Below, piece after piece: positions 1 through 8,094 of a stretch of DNA of 64,000 nt (positions are counted from its first letter, which is position 1; each line of letters opens with the position of its first letter). The translations under genes were made by a program, and so were the position numbers. Under the pieces are notes generated by a model. That model ran no database searches. It worked only from the letters and a program-made list of their open reading frames with translations, and was not told the DNA's origin. The DNA is from Pseudolabrys sp035718275 (GTDB taxonomy: Bacteria > Pseudomonadota > Alphaproteobacteria > Rhizobiales > Xanthobacteraceae), in NCBI GenBank assembly GCA_035718275.1, contig DASTHI010000046.1, positions 1 to 64,000 of the forward strand. The letters are read 5' to 3'.

Positions 1-139
1 CAAAACCGCGCGCGGTGTCGCGCACCATGCGCTCCTCCTCGCTCAGCTGGCTCTCCAGCCCGAGCGGGTCCTCCCACGCAAATGCCGCGTCCTTGAGCAT
101 CGCCGGCGCTCCGCCGCGCTTCTCGGCCGCCTGTGACAT
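1..139 (-). CDS. gcdH: Glutaryl-CoA dehydrogenase, N-terminal fragment (runs off the window)
   Basis: Only the first 46 codons are present. The translation contains FAWEDPLGLESQLSEEERM followed by VRDTARGF, which is the N-terminal signature of glutaryl-CoA dehydrogenase. This FAD enzyme oxidises and decarboxylates glutaryl-CoA to crotonyl-CoA. The start is an ATG at 139 with a strong GGAGGAGG ribosome site just upstream. It lies 46 bp downstream of ubiV on the same strand and may be co-transcribed with it. Glutaryl-CoA is the C5 intermediate produced from benzoyl-CoA via pimelyl-CoA, so the gene fits the catabolic theme. The active-site part is outside the window. Confidence 0.85.
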   Translation of the reverse strand, partial: MSQAAEKRGGAPAMLKDAAFAWEDPLGLESQLSEEERMVRDTARGF

Positions 140-185
140 GACAACCCTCCTCCGAATTACTGCGGCACCGTCATGAGCGATGCTT

Positions 186-1118
186 TCAAACGATACCTGC
201 GCGGCTCCAGGTGTAACCGGGCTTGCGGTGAAAGAACCCGTTTGCAAACGGCGCGGCGCACTTGATCGCATCGAGTCTGGCCGCTGCCTCCTCCGGCGCG
301 AGTTGATTCTCGATCGTCGCGTGGAAAATCGACGCGACCTCCACCATGTCGATCGTGTGCGGCGAGAGCCGGAACCGTTTCACGCCCATCGCGCGCAACG
401 CCTGCACTTCCTGGATCAGATTGAGATATTCGTATGAAAGCGTCTGCACGCCGTTTACGACAAGGAAAGGCCGATGGTCGAGCGTGGTCAACTCCATGCC
501 ATCGGCGTCGTTCTCGCAAACGAACCGGCAGGTGTCCTTGGTCCGACCGTGGGCGCGCGCGTGATAGCAACGGGCGGACAGCGCGAGTGGTTGGCGGCCA
601 AAAACCTGCACTTCGATGGTGGCGTCGAGGAGCCTGACTCCCGCGCACAGCGCGGAAATCGCCACCGCCGGCATCTCCACGGGGAGGCAAATATTTTTTG
701 CACCGTTGCGGACGAAAAAAGCGGCCGTCTGCTCATTATACGTATTGACGAATGGGCCGACGTGATGCGGCCGGCCGCGCAGATGCAGGAGCGCGGAGGC
801 GTCATTGGCCTCGACCATAAACTGTTCCGCTGCACAGGACTGCTGCACCAGTTTGCGGTCGAGCCTGCTGACGACTTCGGAAAGCGTGGAAAACACCACT
901 GTCTTGCCGGCCGAGGTGAGGCGTCTGGTCACCGTGTCATAAAACGGCTCAATGAGCGGCGCTCGCTTCGAGCAGACCGTCTCGCCGAGATAGACGACCG
1001 ACACCGGCGCTTCATCGGCAATACGAAAGTAGAAATCGCGCCACAGCTCCGCTGGCCAGTTGAACAGAACCGGCCCAAGCGTCACGCCGCCTGCTCCTTC
1101 CGGCACCGTCATCTCCAT
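186..1118 (-). CDS. ubiV: O2-independent ubiquinone hydroxylation protein UbiV (U32 family)
   Basis: A 310-residue U32-family protein. With UbiU it forms a 4Fe-4S complex that hydroxylates ubiquinone precursors without O2, using prephenate as the known oxygen donor in E. coli. Four cysteines are in the expected places: Cys49, Cys184, Cys197 and Cys201, the last three with the C-X12-C-X3-C spacing known from E. coli UbiV. The upstream ubiU stop overlaps an internal ATG at 1112 as ATGA, so translation may begin at 1118 or 1112. It is the third gene of a ubiT-ubiU-ubiV operon that starts behind an Fnr-like box at 2695-2708. Ubiquinone made without O2 fits a denitrifying or otherwise anaerobically respiring host. 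Confidence 0.9.
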   Translation of the reverse strand: MEMTVPEGAGGVTLGPVLFNWPAELWRDFYFRIADEAPVSVVYLGETVCSKRAPLIEPFYDTVTRRLTSAGKTVVFSTLSEVVSRLDRKLVQQSCAAEQFMVEANDASALLHLRGRPHHVGPFVNTYNEQTAAFFVRNGAKNICLPVEMPAVAISALCAGVRLLDATIEVQVFGRQPLALSARCYHARAHGRTKDTCRFVCENDADGMELTTLDHRPFLVVNGVQTLSYEYLNLIQEVQALRAMGVKRFRLSPHTIDMVEVASIFHATIENQLAPEEAAARLDAIKCAAPFANGFFHRKPGYTWSRAGIV

Positions 1119-2122
1119 GTCTTGCTGCGATAGGCGCCCTGCGTCTCGCGGCGCCCCTCGGTCAACGCCAGAAGATTGGCGAGGGCCGGCTCGTGGCCTG
1201 CCATGATGGAGTCTACGGCATTGCGGAATGCCGAAACGACGTATTTGACATAGGCCCGACTGCGCTGCCTGCCTTCGATCTTGAGCGCAGTCACCCCCGC
1301 ACGCATCAGCTCCGGGAGAAGCGCCGACAGATTGAGGCTGACCGGCTCCTCGAATGCATAATAGCCGCCCGGATTCTGACTGCAGAGATAGCGCCCTTTG
1401 CAGATTGTCGGATAGCCGGCGCCTTCGCCGCAGGCAAAACGATCGATCATGAAAGGCCCGAGCCTGGTCGTCAGACTTTCGTCCTCGTCCTCTTCATAGT
1501 GCACATCGGCCGCCGGCGAACAGACGCCGTCCATGTTCGTTGAGACTCCGGTGGCGTAATTGGTGAGGCTGCAGCGGCCTTCCGCCATCATGCCGATATT
1601 GCCGAAGACGAAGGCTTCGACCTCGCAGGGAATCTCCCGATGCAGTTCGGCAATCTCCTCCACCGTCAGAATGCGCGGCAGCACTACACGTTTGATACCG
1701 AAGGCTTCGCAATAATACCGGATCGCTTCCGGCGACGACGCGCCCGCCTGAACCGAAAGGTGAAGACGCAGGCCGCCATGGGTTCGCGAGACATAGTCGG
1801 CAACGCCAATGTCCCCGACGATCACCGCGTCGACACCGAGCCTGGCCGCCAGATCGATGGCTTCGCGCCAAAGCTCGAACCGCCCGGCGGGCGGAAACGT
1901 GTTGACCGCCAGCAACACTTTCGCATGTCGCCGATGCGCATAGTCGACCGATCGTTCAAGTTCCGCCGGCGTGAAATTCAAGCCCGCAAAATTGCGCGCA
2001 TTCGTCTCATTTTGCAGACCGCAATAAACAGCATCGGCTCCGGCATCGATCGCCGTCCGCAATGCCGCAGGTGTGCCGGCGGGACAGACCAGTTCCGGCC
2101 GGACAAGGCCAGAGCTAGACAT
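1109..2122 (-). CDS. ubiU: O2-independent ubiquinone hydroxylation protein UbiU (U32 family)
   Basis: A 337-residue U32-family protein beginning MSSSGLVRPELVCPAGTPAA, typical of UbiU, the partner of UbiV. The ATG at 2122 is chosen over a longer frame to 2227 because the N-terminus then matches the family and it overlaps the end of ubiT by only 8 bp. Cys184, Cys201 and Cys241 match three of the four Fe-S ligands of E. coli UbiU by spacing. The position seven residues before Cys184 is Gly177 where E. coli has a cysteine (recalled, not aligned here). An extra Cys247 lies in KGRYLC. Whether a 4Fe-4S cluster is held by three cysteines or by this substitute is open. Confidence 0.9.
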   Translation of the reverse strand: MSSSGLVRPELVCPAGTPAALRTAIDAGADAVYCGLQNETNARNFAGLNFTPAELERSVDYAHRRHAKVLLAVNTFPPAGRFELWREAIDLAARLGVDAVIVGDIGVADYVSRTHGGLRLHLSVQAGASSPEAIRYYCEAFGIKRVVLPRILTVEEIAELHREIPCEVEAFVFGNIGMMAEGRCSLTNYATGVSTNMDGVCSPAADVHYEEDEDESLTTRLGPFMIDRFACGEGAGYPTICKGRYLCSQNPGGYYAFEEPVSLNLSALLPELMRAGVTALKIEGRQRSRAYVKYVVSAFRNAVDSIMAGHEPALANLLALTEGRRETQGAYRSKTWR

Positions 2123-2660
2123 GACGCGATCCCGCGTGGAGAGCACGCAGTCCTGACACCGCCAATGCAGCCGGCCGGGCCAGCGGTCCGAAAGAGCCAA
2201 TGACGCTCTCCAGCGCGCTGCCCTCAAAATCGTCGAGCGCGTTGCGCAGTGCGACGACCGCTTCTGTGTCGCCGGTCACGCGCAGGTCGCGGTTGAAGAA
2301 AAGCGCGTCTCCGTCCTGCGAACCGTCAATCATCTCGAGAAGATTGAAGAACAATCCTGCGATAGCTGCATCGTGTGCAGGATTTTCGTAGCGCCGGTAG
2401 GCGCGCAAATCCGGCCGACCGACCTCGGGAGCCAGAATGAGTACGAATGGGAGATCGATCGGATCAATCAGGAAACGCTTGCGCGCGTGCGCCCCAAGAC
2501 GGGCGTAAAGCTCCGGCCGATCCTTTGCCACATGAGATGCGATATGGCCCAGAATTGGCTGAATGATCGCCAGCGGCATCAACGCCGTCAGCAAGGCTGG
2601 AATGCTGACAAGCAAGCTGCGCGGCAGAGCGGCAGGTTCTTCAGGAAAAGACGCTGTCAT
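2115..2660 (-). CDS. ubiT: Ubiquinone biosynthesis accessory factor UbiT (SCP2 domain)
   Basis: A 181-residue protein with an SCP2 sterol-carrier-like domain (about residues 55-150), close in length to E. coli UbiT (174). UbiT is the anaerobic counterpart of UbiJ and is thought to bind the hydrophobic prenylated ubiquinone intermediates for UbiU/UbiV. It is the first gene of the operon. An Fnr-like palindrome is centred 41-42 bp upstream of its ATG. Identification rests on the SCP2 pattern together with the ubiU and ubiV neighbours. Confidence 0.85.
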   Translation of the reverse strand: MTASFPEEPAALPRSLLVSIPALLTALMPLAIIQPILGHIASHVAKDRPELYARLGAHARKRFLIDPIDLPFVLILAPEVGRPDLRAYRRYENPAHDAAIAGLFFNLLEMIDGSQDGDALFFNRDLRVTGDTEAVVALRNALDDFEGSALESVIGSFGPLARPAALAVSGLRALHAGSRHV

Positions 2661-2694
2661 GCCTGAACGCTAGTGCGCTGCGACTCCATTTGTG

Positions 2695-2708
2695 TTGACC
2701 GAAGTCAA
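2695..2708. promoter_or_regulatory. Fnr/Crp-family box upstream of ubiTUV
   Basis: TTGACCGAAGTCAA is a perfect TTGAC-N4-GTCAA palindrome between the DoxX gene and ubiT. It is centred about 41 bp from the ubiT ATG. Anaerobic control of ubiTUV by Fnr is known in E. coli. Confidence 0.75.
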
Positions 2709-2717
2709 GCGGAGACG

Positions 2718-3173
2718 TCAGAGGCCTCGACCAAGATAGCCGTCCAGCGAATAGGCGCCGCCGCCATGGATCAGAATGTAGAATGCCGCCACCGTCCACA
2801 TCAGCGTGTATTCGAGCCCAAGCTGATTCCAGAAATATCGACCGACGCGCCAACGCTCGATATTGGTCACCAGCAGGAACAAGAGGATCGGCAAAATGGC
2901 AATGCGCGTAAACAGCCCGAGGGCAACGAGAGGACCACAGATGAGCTGGGTTGCCGATATGGCCGGCGCCCACAATGTGCCGGGCCGATAGCCCTGCTTG
3001 TCGAGATAGTCGGCAAGCATCCGCAAATTTTGCAGCGGCTGGCCCGTATCGGGAAACAATCCAAACGTCATGCGCAGCCCGTGCGGTACCAGCCACAGTC
3101 CGACGCAGATCCGCAACAGCGCTTCCGAGAGCGGAGCAAGCGCTTGCAGACCGGCAGCGACGTGCAGCAGCAT
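2718..3173 (-). CDS. DoxX family membrane protein
   Basis: A 151-residue hydrophobic protein with about four predicted membrane helices and a DoxX-type layout (N-terminal helix with LLRICVGLWLVPHG, later LICGPLVALGLFTR). DoxX proteins are poorly defined. Some are membrane partners of quinol-dependent oxidoreductases. It starts 10 bp after the small molybdenum-enzyme subunit and is the last gene of the operon that begins at 13568, so it could anchor the Mo enzyme or link it to quinone. That link is inference from position only. Confidence 0.75.
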   Translation of the reverse strand: MLLHVAAGLQALAPLSEALLRICVGLWLVPHGLRMTFGLFPDTGQPLQNLRMLADYLDKQGYRPGTLWAPAISATQLICGPLVALGLFTRIAILPILLFLLVTNIERWRVGRYFWNQLGLEYTLMWTVAAFYILIHGGGAYSLDGYLGRGL

Positions 3174-3182
3174 GGCCGCGGC

Positions 3183-4016
3183 TTACAGCCTGATTTCGCC
3201 GAGATTGATGCTCGCGCCGAGCACCGCGGTCACTCGTCTCTTGCCCTGGGCGGCTGAAAGCTCAACGACGTATTCGCCGGAATTCTCGCCCAGTCTGTCA
3301 AATTTGAAATCGCCGTAGTTGTCGGTCGTCGTCTCGGCCACCAGCGCACTATCTTTCAACAGTCGGATCGTCGCACCTTCGAGGCAATCGACAATCCCAT
3401 TCTTCTCCAACGAGACCGTGCCGGCGATGAAACAGGAAGAGTATCGCCATAGATTCTTGTAGTAGACACGCGGCCTGGTTCCGAGATCAGGCCGCATGAC
3501 CTCGAGATCTTGATCGCGAACCATTTTTTCCATCTCGGCATCATCGACGCAGACGGCTCGTATGGCGCCCGTGGGACACGATTGCTGTGCACGGGTTTGC
3601 CGCCAACCGCCATCGATCAGGTGGGCATCAAATGTCCAGGCTTGCGGCAGTTGCAATTCCTCATTCCACCAGATGTGGCCGTAAGGACAGGCATCGACCA
3701 GATCCTTGCGCCCTTTCCCTTCCACAGGATCGATCAAGACAATGCCGTCGTCGCGTTTTTTGACCGCGCCGTTACCTTTCTCGACGCAAGGCGCGTTGTC
3801 GCAGTGATTGCACATCGTCGGCACGTACGCGATGTCAATGACCGGCGCTTGTCCGCGCTCCTTCTGAAGGATGTTGATCCATTTATGCCCGTGCTTCGGC
3901 ATCGGTGCCGAATAGCCGCGAAACTCGTTGCCGACATATTCGTCCATGGCCGAGAGCGTGCACAGATTGCAGTTCGTGCATTCGGCGACATCGATGATCA
4001 TGTTCCATTTCTTCAT
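3183..4016 (-). CDS. Pyrogallol transhydroxylase/resorcinol hydroxylase-type Mo enzyme, Fe-S small subunit
   Basis: A 277-residue protein, about the length of the Pelobacter acidigallici transhydroxylase beta subunit. The N-terminal two thirds carry ferredoxin-like cysteine groups: CTNCNLC near the start, CNHCDNAPC, DACPYGH and QQSCPTGAI, enough for three 4Fe-4S clusters. The C-terminal 90 residues (IVDCLEGATIRLL onwards) resemble the beta-sandwich domain found at the end of that subunit. The start MKKWNMIIDV is chosen because it begins directly at the first Fe-S motif and lies 10 bp from the large subunit gene. It should transfer electrons to or from the Mo site. Family membership is clear; the substrate is not. 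Confidence 0.85.
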   Translation of the reverse strand: MKKWNMIIDVAECTNCNLCTLSAMDEYVGNEFRGYSAPMPKHGHKWINILQKERGQAPVIDIAYVPTMCNHCDNAPCVEKGNGAVKKRDDGIVLIDPVEGKGRKDLVDACPYGHIWWNEELQLPQAWTFDAHLIDGGWRQTRAQQSCPTGAIRAVCVDDAEMEKMVRDQDLEVMRPDLGTRPRVYYKNLWRYSSCFIAGTVSLEKNGIVDCLEGATIRLLKDSALVAETTTDNYGDFKFDRLGENSGEYVVELSAAQGKRRVTAVLGASINLGEIRL

Positions 4017-4026
4017 GGCAACGCTC

Positions 4027-7000
4027 CTACTTCGCCGGTACCAGTTGCGCAGCCTTGGATTTCGCTCTGACTTTTCTCTCCTTCGCAATGTTCGCGAAAG
4101 TCTGCGAGACGTGTTCGATGCGCCCGTCCCAGGGCTCAACCTGCACAAGCGCGTTCGCGCCGGCGAGCGAATGCGTGCTCTTCGTCTGCGTACGCTCCGG
4201 TGTGAGCAGATTGAGACACCCGCCACGATCCACCGACAGACCGGGCTCGCCCATCGGCTCATACACCGCGGAGGATTCGTAGCCATGGCAGACGCCGCGC
4301 GGAAGACGCTGTGTCGGCAGTGCGGCGCAAATCACGCCACCACGGTCGTTGAAAACCTTCACCAGGTCGTGCTTCTTGATTCCTCGTTCGGCAGCGTCCT
4401 GCGCATTCAACCGAATGATCCAGTAGTAGTAACCGCCGATATTGACCCGGTGATCCTCAATATTGAGAAGGAACGAATCCTTCCCGTCTCCCTGAGTGTG
4501 AAACGAATACTTCGAATGGGGCGTGAGAAGTTGCAATGGGTAGCGCTCGAACAGATCGCCCGAATGCGGACCCTCCCATGAGGGCACATATTTGACGATC
4601 GGCGGCCTTTCCGGATCAACAAAGCGCTTCAGGCTGTTGCATTCGAACTCGAGTTTTCCCGACTGCGTCTGCAGCCCACGCAGATATTCCTCCGTGTAGT
4701 CCGACGGCAGCGGCTGGAATTCCGGCACGTCCTTCTTGCGATTCTGCCAGAACCAGCGGAACGAGACCGGCGCGCGGAGATGCTCTTTTTCCGCAGGAAC
4801 GACGTAGTACCCCCGCTTCATGAATTTCTTCCAGGAAATCACTTTCGGGAGGTCCGAGGCATCGAAGTGCCGCTTGACCCAATCGATCTCATTGACTCCT
4901 TCGGAGAAGTAGTTGGCGAGGCCCAGCCGTTTGCAGATTTCGTTGAAGATCCAGTAATCGCTCTTGGACTCGCCAAGCGGCGCAATCGCCGGGGCCTGGA
5001 AGAGTATGACGCGGTGATTGAGCTGCTGCTGGCCATGATGGCCATAACCGCCAAGCCCAGCCCATTCCGAGATATCGACCCGCTCGAAATTCGTGCAGGC
5101 CGGCAATATCACATCTGCGAATTTCGCTTCGCCCTCGAACCAGATCGACTGGTTGACAACGAACTCGAGATTGGCCGACTGGTACATGCGCACGTGACGA
5201 TGGGTGTTGTTCATCGTCGACAGCATCGAGCCGCCGTACTTGTAGAGCATGCGTACCGGCGAATGGCCGGGGGCCGGATAGCTGAACTTTGCGAATTGAT
5301 GCTCGATGGACTTGCCGATCCATGGCCACCCTTCCGCTTTCCCGTCAGCAAGGGCTTCAGGCATAAAAATCCGCGGAATGCGTTGATAGCTCGAGTTCAT
5401 GGTCAGGAGCTGCGGCATCCGCTGATACAGCTCGACGGGCATGGAGGTGTTTTCGAGATCGCCGGACATGCCGCCGTCGGCGTAACCCGGAAAATAGAAA
5501 TTGAAGTCCAGCGGGCAGCCCCATTGCAGATTGCCCATGTTGATTCCGGGCTTGCCGAGACCCTGCATCGCGGCAAGACACACCATCACCCGCGCCCACT
5601 GGATACCGGTCTGATTGCGGCAGGCGCCGCCGTGACCATTTCCCCACCCGCCGGGCGCCAGATAGACGCGCTTTCTTCCCCACTCGCGCGCCAGCGCGCG
5701 CACGTCCTTAGCAGGGACACCCGTTTCTTTTTCCTGCCACTCTGGCGTTTTCGGGACGCCGTCCTCTTCGCCGAGGAGATAGGCCTTCCACTTGTCGAAT
5801 CCGACCGTGTGCCTCTCGACATACTGTTTGTCGTAGAGACTTTCCGTGATCCAGACATAGGCGATTGCCATCGCCATCGCGACTGAGGTCGTCGGCCTGG
5901 GCGCAAACCACTTGCCCGGAAGGAATTGCGCCGATGCATTGTAGTAGGGATCGATGTGCACCACCTTGATCCCGAGCTGCGGGTTCTTGAGCCATTGCCG
6001 GCGCACCGTGCCCTCTTGTGCACCATATGAGCCCGATGTGCTTTCCGGGTCGGCGGCCCAGAACACGATCATCTCGCAGTTGAGCAGGCAGTCCTCGACG
6101 GTTCCGTACGTTTCGGATTGGCCGACCCGCAGCGTGTAGCCCCAATGGTGCACGGCGCCCCAGTACCAGCCCTCCCACGAATCCGGATTGTGATGCACGC
6201 GGGTCATGCCGACCGCGTTGGCGAAACGGTAGAGTGCCGACAGGTAATAGCCGATATTGCCCCACGTATGATGCGAGCCATGTGAGGTCGCGATGGCACC
6301 GGGACCGTAGTCGCGTTTCATGCGCTTGATTTCGGCTGCGACCAAATCGATCGCCTCCTCCCACGAAATCCGAACATAGTCCGACTTGCCTCGAGTTTGC
6401 GGATTCCGTTTTCCGTTGGGGTCGAAGTCGACCCGCTTCATCGGATAGAGCAGCCTGTTGGGAGAGTAGACGATTGATTTTGCGTTCTGCCCATGCGGCG
6501 CCAGGGTCGTTTTGCGCGGCGGCGTAAATCTCAAACCGCGTGCATAAATCGTCCACGGCTGCGGATCCGCACCGTCGAAATCGATGGGCGTCATTCGAAC
6601 GATCTTGTCGTCCTTGACATAGACGAAGACAGGGCCACCATTGGTCATATTGCAATAGCGCACCGATCCATCCGGCATCGGCGTTCCAAATTTCCAGCCG
6701 GCGGTCTGGCTCATCATCAAGGTCTGGGCAAACCAGTTTGTCAGGTCCTCCGGACCGTCGATGCCCAGCGTAAAGTCCTTCTGTGAATTGATCTGGTCGA
6801 GCCAATTGATCGGCGGCGTGAGCAGTGATGCGCCTGTTGCCGCATTCTTAAATAAGAGCGTAACGTCAGGTTTTGGATGCAGTCCGGCACCGGACTTGAT
6901 CTTTCCATCGCGAAACTCGATCCAGCGGCCGACGCCCTCGTCGCGCGCCTTCATCTGCGCTGTCAGATTCCGTTCCGCAAGGCGCCTGGCAAAATGCGGA

Positions 7001-7074
7001 TACCGCCACGCCGCCAGCCTGAGGAGTTGCGCGAGCCCGAAGAGAATGATTACGAATTTCAATCGCGAGAACAT
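4027..7074 (-). CDS. Pyrogallol transhydroxylase/resorcinol hydroxylase-like molybdopterin large subunit with N-terminal SCP2-like domain
   Basis: A 1015-residue protein of the DMSO reductase family. From about residue 137 onward it follows the Pelobacter transhydroxylase alpha subunit (about 875 residues). The motif HNPDSWEGW places Ser299 as the likely Mo ligand and Asp298 beside it (Ser175/Asp174 in Pelobacter). His268 matches His144 and Tyr276 matches Tyr152. Tyr277 stands where Pelobacter has Arg153. A FYFPGY tyrosine near 531 may match Tyr404. The usual N-terminal CXXC cluster is absent, as in that family. Residues 1-135 are an added domain: a hydrophobic stretch at 7-22, then an SCP2-like region (RRLAERNLTAQ, PDVTLLFKNA, NWF). 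Relatives hydroxylate phenols without O2 (pyrogallol, resorcinol, dihydroxybenzoate). The Arg-to-Tyr change and the added domain suggest a different substrate. It sits in an operon with CoA-pathway enzymes. Confidence 0.85.
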   Translation of the reverse strand: MFSRLKFVIILFGLAQLLRLAAWRYPHFARRLAERNLTAQMKARDEGVGRWIEFRDGKIKSGAGLHPKPDVTLLFKNAATGASLLTPPINWLDQINSQKDFTLGIDGPEDLTNWFAQTLMMSQTAGWKFGTPMPDGSVRYCNMTNGGPVFVYVKDDKIVRMTPIDFDGADPQPWTIYARGLRFTPPRKTTLAPHGQNAKSIVYSPNRLLYPMKRVDFDPNGKRNPQTRGKSDYVRISWEEAIDLVAAEIKRMKRDYGPGAIATSHGSHHTWGNIGYYLSALYRFANAVGMTRVHHNPDSWEGWYWGAVHHWGYTLRVGQSETYGTVEDCLLNCEMIVFWAADPESTSGSYGAQEGTVRRQWLKNPQLGIKVVHIDPYYNASAQFLPGKWFAPRPTTSVAMAMAIAYVWITESLYDKQYVERHTVGFDKWKAYLLGEEDGVPKTPEWQEKETGVPAKDVRALAREWGRKRVYLAPGGWGNGHGGACRNQTGIQWARVMVCLAAMQGLGKPGINMGNLQWGCPLDFNFYFPGYADGGMSGDLENTSMPVELYQRMPQLLTMNSSYQRIPRIFMPEALADGKAEGWPWIGKSIEHQFAKFSYPAPGHSPVRMLYKYGGSMLSTMNNTHRHVRMYQSANLEFVVNQSIWFEGEAKFADVILPACTNFERVDISEWAGLGGYGHHGQQQLNHRVILFQAPAIAPLGESKSDYWIFNEICKRLGLANYFSEGVNEIDWVKRHFDASDLPKVISWKKFMKRGYYVVPAEKEHLRAPVSFRWFWQNRKKDVPEFQPLPSDYTEEYLRGLQTQSGKLEFECNSLKRFVDPERPPIVKYVPSWEGPHSGDLFERYPLQLLTPHSKYSFHTQGDGKDSFLLNIEDHRVNIGGYYYWIIRLNAQDAAERGIKKHDLVKVFNDRGGVICAALPTQRLPRGVCHGYESSAVYEPMGEPGLSVDRGGCLNLLTPERTQTKSTHSLAGANALVQVEPWDGRIEHVSQTFANIAKERKVRAKSKAAQLVPAK

Positions 7075-7149
7075 GGTCGGCCTTCCCCCTCATGCGAAAG
7101 GAACCAGACTATTTGCGATCCTTGTAGATGCGCCAAGTTCGACCCCGGT

Positions 7150-8040
7150 TTAGTTGCCTTCGAAGACCGGCTTGCGTTTGGCGACAAACGCCTCGTAAGC
7201 GCGTTCATAGTCCTTTGTCTGCATGCAAATCGCCTGCGCCTGCGCCTCGGCTTCGATCGCTTCCTCCACGCCCATGTTCCATTCCTGGTGCAGGCATTTC
7301 TTCGTCATCGCGTTTGCAAAAGTGGGCCCGTCGGCCAATGTCTTTGCTAGTGACTGAGCGTCGGCCAGCACATTTTCCGGCTCGCTTAGCTTATTGTAGA
7401 ATCCCCAGCGCTCAGCCTCGGTGCCGTCCATCATGCGCCCGGTGTAAAGCAGTTCGGAGGCGCGACCCTGGCCGATGATACGCGGCAGGATAGCGCAAGC
7501 GCCCATATCCGCACCGGCAAGACCGACGCGTACGAACAGAAAGCCAACCTTGCTCCGCGCCGTGCCGACGCGCAGATCGGAAGCCATGGCGAGGATGGCA
7601 CCCGCACCCGCGCAAATTCCATCAATTGCCGCAACGATCGGCTGCGGACAGGCGCGCATCTCCTTGACGAGCTGACCTGTCATACGCGTGAACGCGAGCA
7701 GGCCCGCCATATCGCCGTTGCGCTGCATCTCGACCAGAGGGCCGATGATTTCGTGCACGTCGCCACCGGAGCAGAAATTGCCGCCGGCACCCGTGATGAC
7801 GACGTTCTTGATCTCGTCCGCATAAACCAGGTTGCGGAATGTGTCGCGTAGCTCTGCATAGGATTCGAGCGTCAGCGGATTTTTCCGTTCCGGCCGGTTC
7901 AAAGTGATGGTCGCCACCTTGCCGTCCACTTCCCACATGAAGTGCCGCGGCTTGAAGCTGGAGAAATCGAGTCCGGAGGGACGAAAACGCGCCGAGGTGT
8001 CGCCGGCGCCTATCGGCTTGCCCATTTGAACTGCAGTCAT
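7150..8040 (-). CDS. Crotonase-family protein (enoyl-CoA hydratase/isomerase) lacking both canonical glutamates
   Basis: A 296-residue crotonase-fold protein with an N-terminal extension of about 30 residues before the fold begins at WEVDGKVATITLNRPERKN. The start at 8040 is chosen over 8052 because GGAGG lies 5 bp before it. The two glutamates of standard enoyl-CoA hydratases are replaced: the first helix reads GAGAILAMASDL (Ile for Glu) and the second site reads FVRVGLAGADMGA, with an Asp instead. Such Asp-bearing crotonases include hydratases and hydrolases of aryl-CoA pathways. It is 76 bp upstream of the Mo large subunit. In aerobic 2-aminobenzoyl-CoA or salicylyl-CoA operons a similar protein accompanies an SDR, an acyl-CoA dehydrogenase and a benzoate-type ligase (from memory). 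Confidence 0.75.
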   Translation of the reverse strand: MTAVQMGKPIGAGDTSARFRPSGLDFSSFKPRHFMWEVDGKVATITLNRPERKNPLTLESYAELRDTFRNLVYADEIKNVVITGAGGNFCSGGDVHEIIGPLVEMQRNGDMAGLLAFTRMTGQLVKEMRACPQPIVAAIDGICAGAGAILAMASDLRVGTARSKVGFLFVRVGLAGADMGACAILPRIIGQGRASELLYTGRMMDGTEAERWGFYNKLSEPENVLADAQSLAKTLADGPTFANAMTKKCLHQEWNMGVEEAIEAEAQAQAICMQTKDYERAYEAFVAKRKPVFEGN

Positions 8041-8094
8041 CGACGCCTCCATCTTGCTGTGCGCATGTCCCGAAAATCAGCTTCCATCCTGCCG

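Noticed and set aside
474..1133. Long plus-strand open frame opposite ubiV
   Set aside because: Arginine- and glycine-rich, no family signature, wholly antisense to a well-supported gene; a shadow of G+C-rich codon use. The same applies to many other long antisense frames, e.g. 14919-15941, 8130-8964 and 47914-48849.
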